6,298 nt of DNA from Sulfurovum sp. GTDB taxonomy: Bacteria > Campylobacterota > Campylobacteria > Campylobacterales > Sulfurovaceae. How positions within the stretch are numbered: the stretch's first letter is position 1; each line of letters starts with the position of its first letter. The DNA is taken from assembly GCA_015493425.1 (NCBI GenBank), contig WGDG01000007.1, positions 1-6,298 on the forward strand, in the 5' to 3' direction. Positions 4,788 to 6,298 of this stretch are shown in pieces. The notes under the pieces were generated by a model. It was not told the origin of the DNA. It did not search any database and was given only the letters and a program-made list of their open reading frames with translations. The translations under genes were made by a program, and so were the position numbers.

Positions 4788-6298
4788 TTATGCGGTTTTC
4801 TTTTTGAGATGGCGGTTGCGCGCTGCCAGCACGGTCAGGATGAAGAGACCGGCAATGGCGTAGTAGACCCACATCGGAATGGGCACAGGGTCACCTGCCG
4901 CATAGGAGTGGAGTCCTGAGAGGTAGTAATTGACACCGAAGTATGTCATCAGCACTGTCGAGTAGGCCCAGGTTGCCGCGACGTTGTAGATGAACGTATC
5001 GTTGAGCTTTGGAATAAAACGCATATGCAGTACTCCAGCATAGATCAGGATGGTCACAGCCGCCCAGGTCTCTTTGGAGTCCCAGCCCCAGTAGCGTCCC
5101 CAGCTCTCGTTCGCCCAGACACCGCCAAGAAAGTTACCCACCGTCAGTAGCATCAGACCGATGATGAGTCCCATTTCTGAGAGGTTTGTCAGCTCTTTGA
5201 TAGAGCGGTCGATGTTAGGATTTCCCTCTTTGCCTCTCATAACAAAGAGAATAAGCACCAACAGCGAAAGGATGGAGCCAAGCCCCAGGAAACCGTCTCC
5301 GGAGATAATGGTCGCTACGTGGATCATCAGCCAATAGGATTTCAGTACAGGAACCAGATTGGTGATCTCTGGGTTGATGAAGTTCATATGTGCCACTGCC
5401 ATCGTGATACCCGCCAGCAGTGCCGTACCCGCCAGTGCAAACGGTGATTTTCGTGCCAGGATGATCCCCGCAAGTACCGTTGCCGCAGCGATGAATATGA
5501 TCGACTCATAGGCGTTCGACCATGGGGCATGGCCGGCAATGTACCAGCGGATTCCCATACCGATAATATGCAGTGTAAAGCCAAAAATCAAAACTGCCCA
5601 TGCAATACGCATCACCCACTTCATAGAGAAGCTGGGCTTGAGTACATTGATAAAAGCGAAGATCAACAGTGTGATACCCAGCAGCAGATAGAGCGGAACC
5701 AGCTTACTGAAGAGTCCCAGTTTGTTATACCAGATCTCTACCTTGATATGTCTGGCACTTGGCATGACTGCAGCACCATACGTTTTTTGGTATTTTTTAA
5801 TTGCATCGATTGCAAGATCTGCTTTGTCCCATTCACCAGTTTTAAGTGCATTGGCAACCAGTGCAAAATAGGCAGAGATGGTCATCTGTACCTCTTTTTT
5901 CTGCTTTTCAGGGAAGGTTTTCATTGCCTCCATAGGTGATACCCACTTGTTATTTTTGTCATTAGGTACCGGATAGATACGCAGTAGCGTCCCCTGGTAG
6001 GTCATATAGGTAACATTTAGACGTTCATCGATTTTGAGAAGCTCCTTGTCGTACTGCGTCTTTTCAAGAGGCTTCTTACGGCTTGCCGCAGTCACCGCAT
6101 CGAAAAGTTTGTAGGCATTGGTCTTTTTGTCAAAAAAGTCGGTGAACTTAGCATATTTTGTATTTTCAGGCAAACCAAGATCGAGTGCGATCTTCTTGTG
6201 GCCAATTTTGATCATCGGTACATCCTGATAGAGTTCAGGCTGCATCAGCATCCCCAGGAACATTTGATCCGGTTCTACTCCGTAGAGAGAAGTATGCC
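4788..6298 (-). CDS. ccsBA: System II cytochrome c synthase CcsBA, CcsA half, N-terminus outside window
   Basis: CcsBA exports haem across the inner membrane and ligates it to CxxCH of periplasmic c-type cytochromes. The frame stays open through the right edge, upstream of the ATG at 6263, so this is the C-terminal half of a ResB-CcsA fusion, not a gene starting at 6263. Numbering from that ATG, a soluble region (to about 180) precedes roughly ten membrane spans between about 183 and 482. The haem-handling WWD motif WGRYWGWD is at 388-395 (bases 5079-5102). H315 (SYWLMIHV), H413 (VLHMRF) and H452 (GLHSYAAG) match the spacing, as I recall it, of P-His1, TM-His2 and P-His2 in Helicobacter hepaticus CcsBA. 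The basic tail HLKKKTA ends the protein. A hairpin terminator follows. Nothing is missing in the visible catalytic core. Confidence 0.93.
   Translation of the reverse strand, partial: HTSLYGVEPDQMFLGMLMQPELYQDVPMIKIGHKKIALDLGLPENTKYAKFTDFFDKKTNAYKLFDAVTAASRKKPLEKTQYDKELLKIDERLNVTYMTYQGTLLRIYPVPNDKNNKWVSPMEAMKTFPEKQKKEVQMTISAYFALVANALKTGEWDKADLAIDAIKKYQKTYGAAVMPSARHIKVEIWYNKLGLFSKLVPLYLLLGITLLIFAFINVLKPSFSMKWVMRIAWAVLIFGFTLHIIGMGIRWYIAGHAPWSNAYESIIFIAAATVLAGIILARKSPFALAGTALLAGITMAVAHMNFINPEITNLVPVLKSYWLMIHVATIISGDGFLGLGSILSLLVLILFVMRGKEGNPNIDRSIKELTNLSEMGLIIGLMLLTVGNFLGGVWANESWGRYWGWDSKETWAAVTILIYAGVLHMRFIPKLNDTFIYNVAATWAYSTVLMTYFGVNYYLSGLHSYAAGDPVPIPMWVYYAIAGLFILTVLAARNRHLKKKTA

Noticed and set aside
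5528..5940. Forward ORF opposite ccsBA
   Set aside because: It is a shadow frame of a strongly conserved membrane protein gene, with no signal of its own.
6261..6263. ATG at 6263 as the true start of a stand-alone CcsA
   Set aside because: The frame continues without stop to the window edge, no ribosome site precedes this ATG, and the long soluble segment before the CcsA spans fits the fused CcsBA type.

Overview
The window looks like chromosomal DNA of a Campylobacterota (epsilonproteobacterial) bacterium, probably a Sulfurovum/Sulfurimonas-type organism. The reasons are the ResB-CcsA (CcsBA) fusion type of cytochrome c synthase, extended -10 promoters with poor -35 boxes, and a greA/surE/ThiF-family neighbourhood that I recall from Campylobacter. 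The genus is inference from gene content only; no rRNA or marker phylogeny is available here.

Layout, left to right. The reverse strand carries greA (transcript cleavage factor), cut by the left edge. It diverges from surE (nucleotide phosphatase) over a compact region with perfect TATAAT boxes on both strands. Facing surE is a 440-residue P-loop ATPase with a C-terminal PD-(D/E)XK-like domain (ATPase_2 plus DUF234 architecture). Its start is preceded by a 15-bp tandem, dyad-containing repeat. Next on the forward strand is tcdA, a ThiF/E1-like tRNA-modifying dehydratase. It ends 2 bp from the convergent end of a secreted, mostly helical protein of unknown function. The right end is the C-terminal half of ccsBA on the reverse strand, followed by a hairpin terminator.

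Most of this is core housekeeping: transcription elongation, nucleotide metabolism, tRNA modification and cytochrome c maturation. The ATPase is the accessory-looking element. It lies antisense between two genes that I remember as same-strand neighbours in Campylobacter jejuni. An identical 8-bp word (GATAAGAT) sits just outside it on each side, and removing the segment between the two copies would leave tcdA 36 bp behind surE. The 15-bp repeats and a 15-codon mini-ORF with a strong ribosome binding site lie between the ATPase start and tcdA.

No tRNA, rRNA, CRISPR array, transposase or integrase is visible. No stretch longer than 300 bases lacks a gene. No complete new multi-gene system is evident; the best candidate for something undescribed is the ATPase segment with its repeat module, followed by the unknown secreted helical protein.
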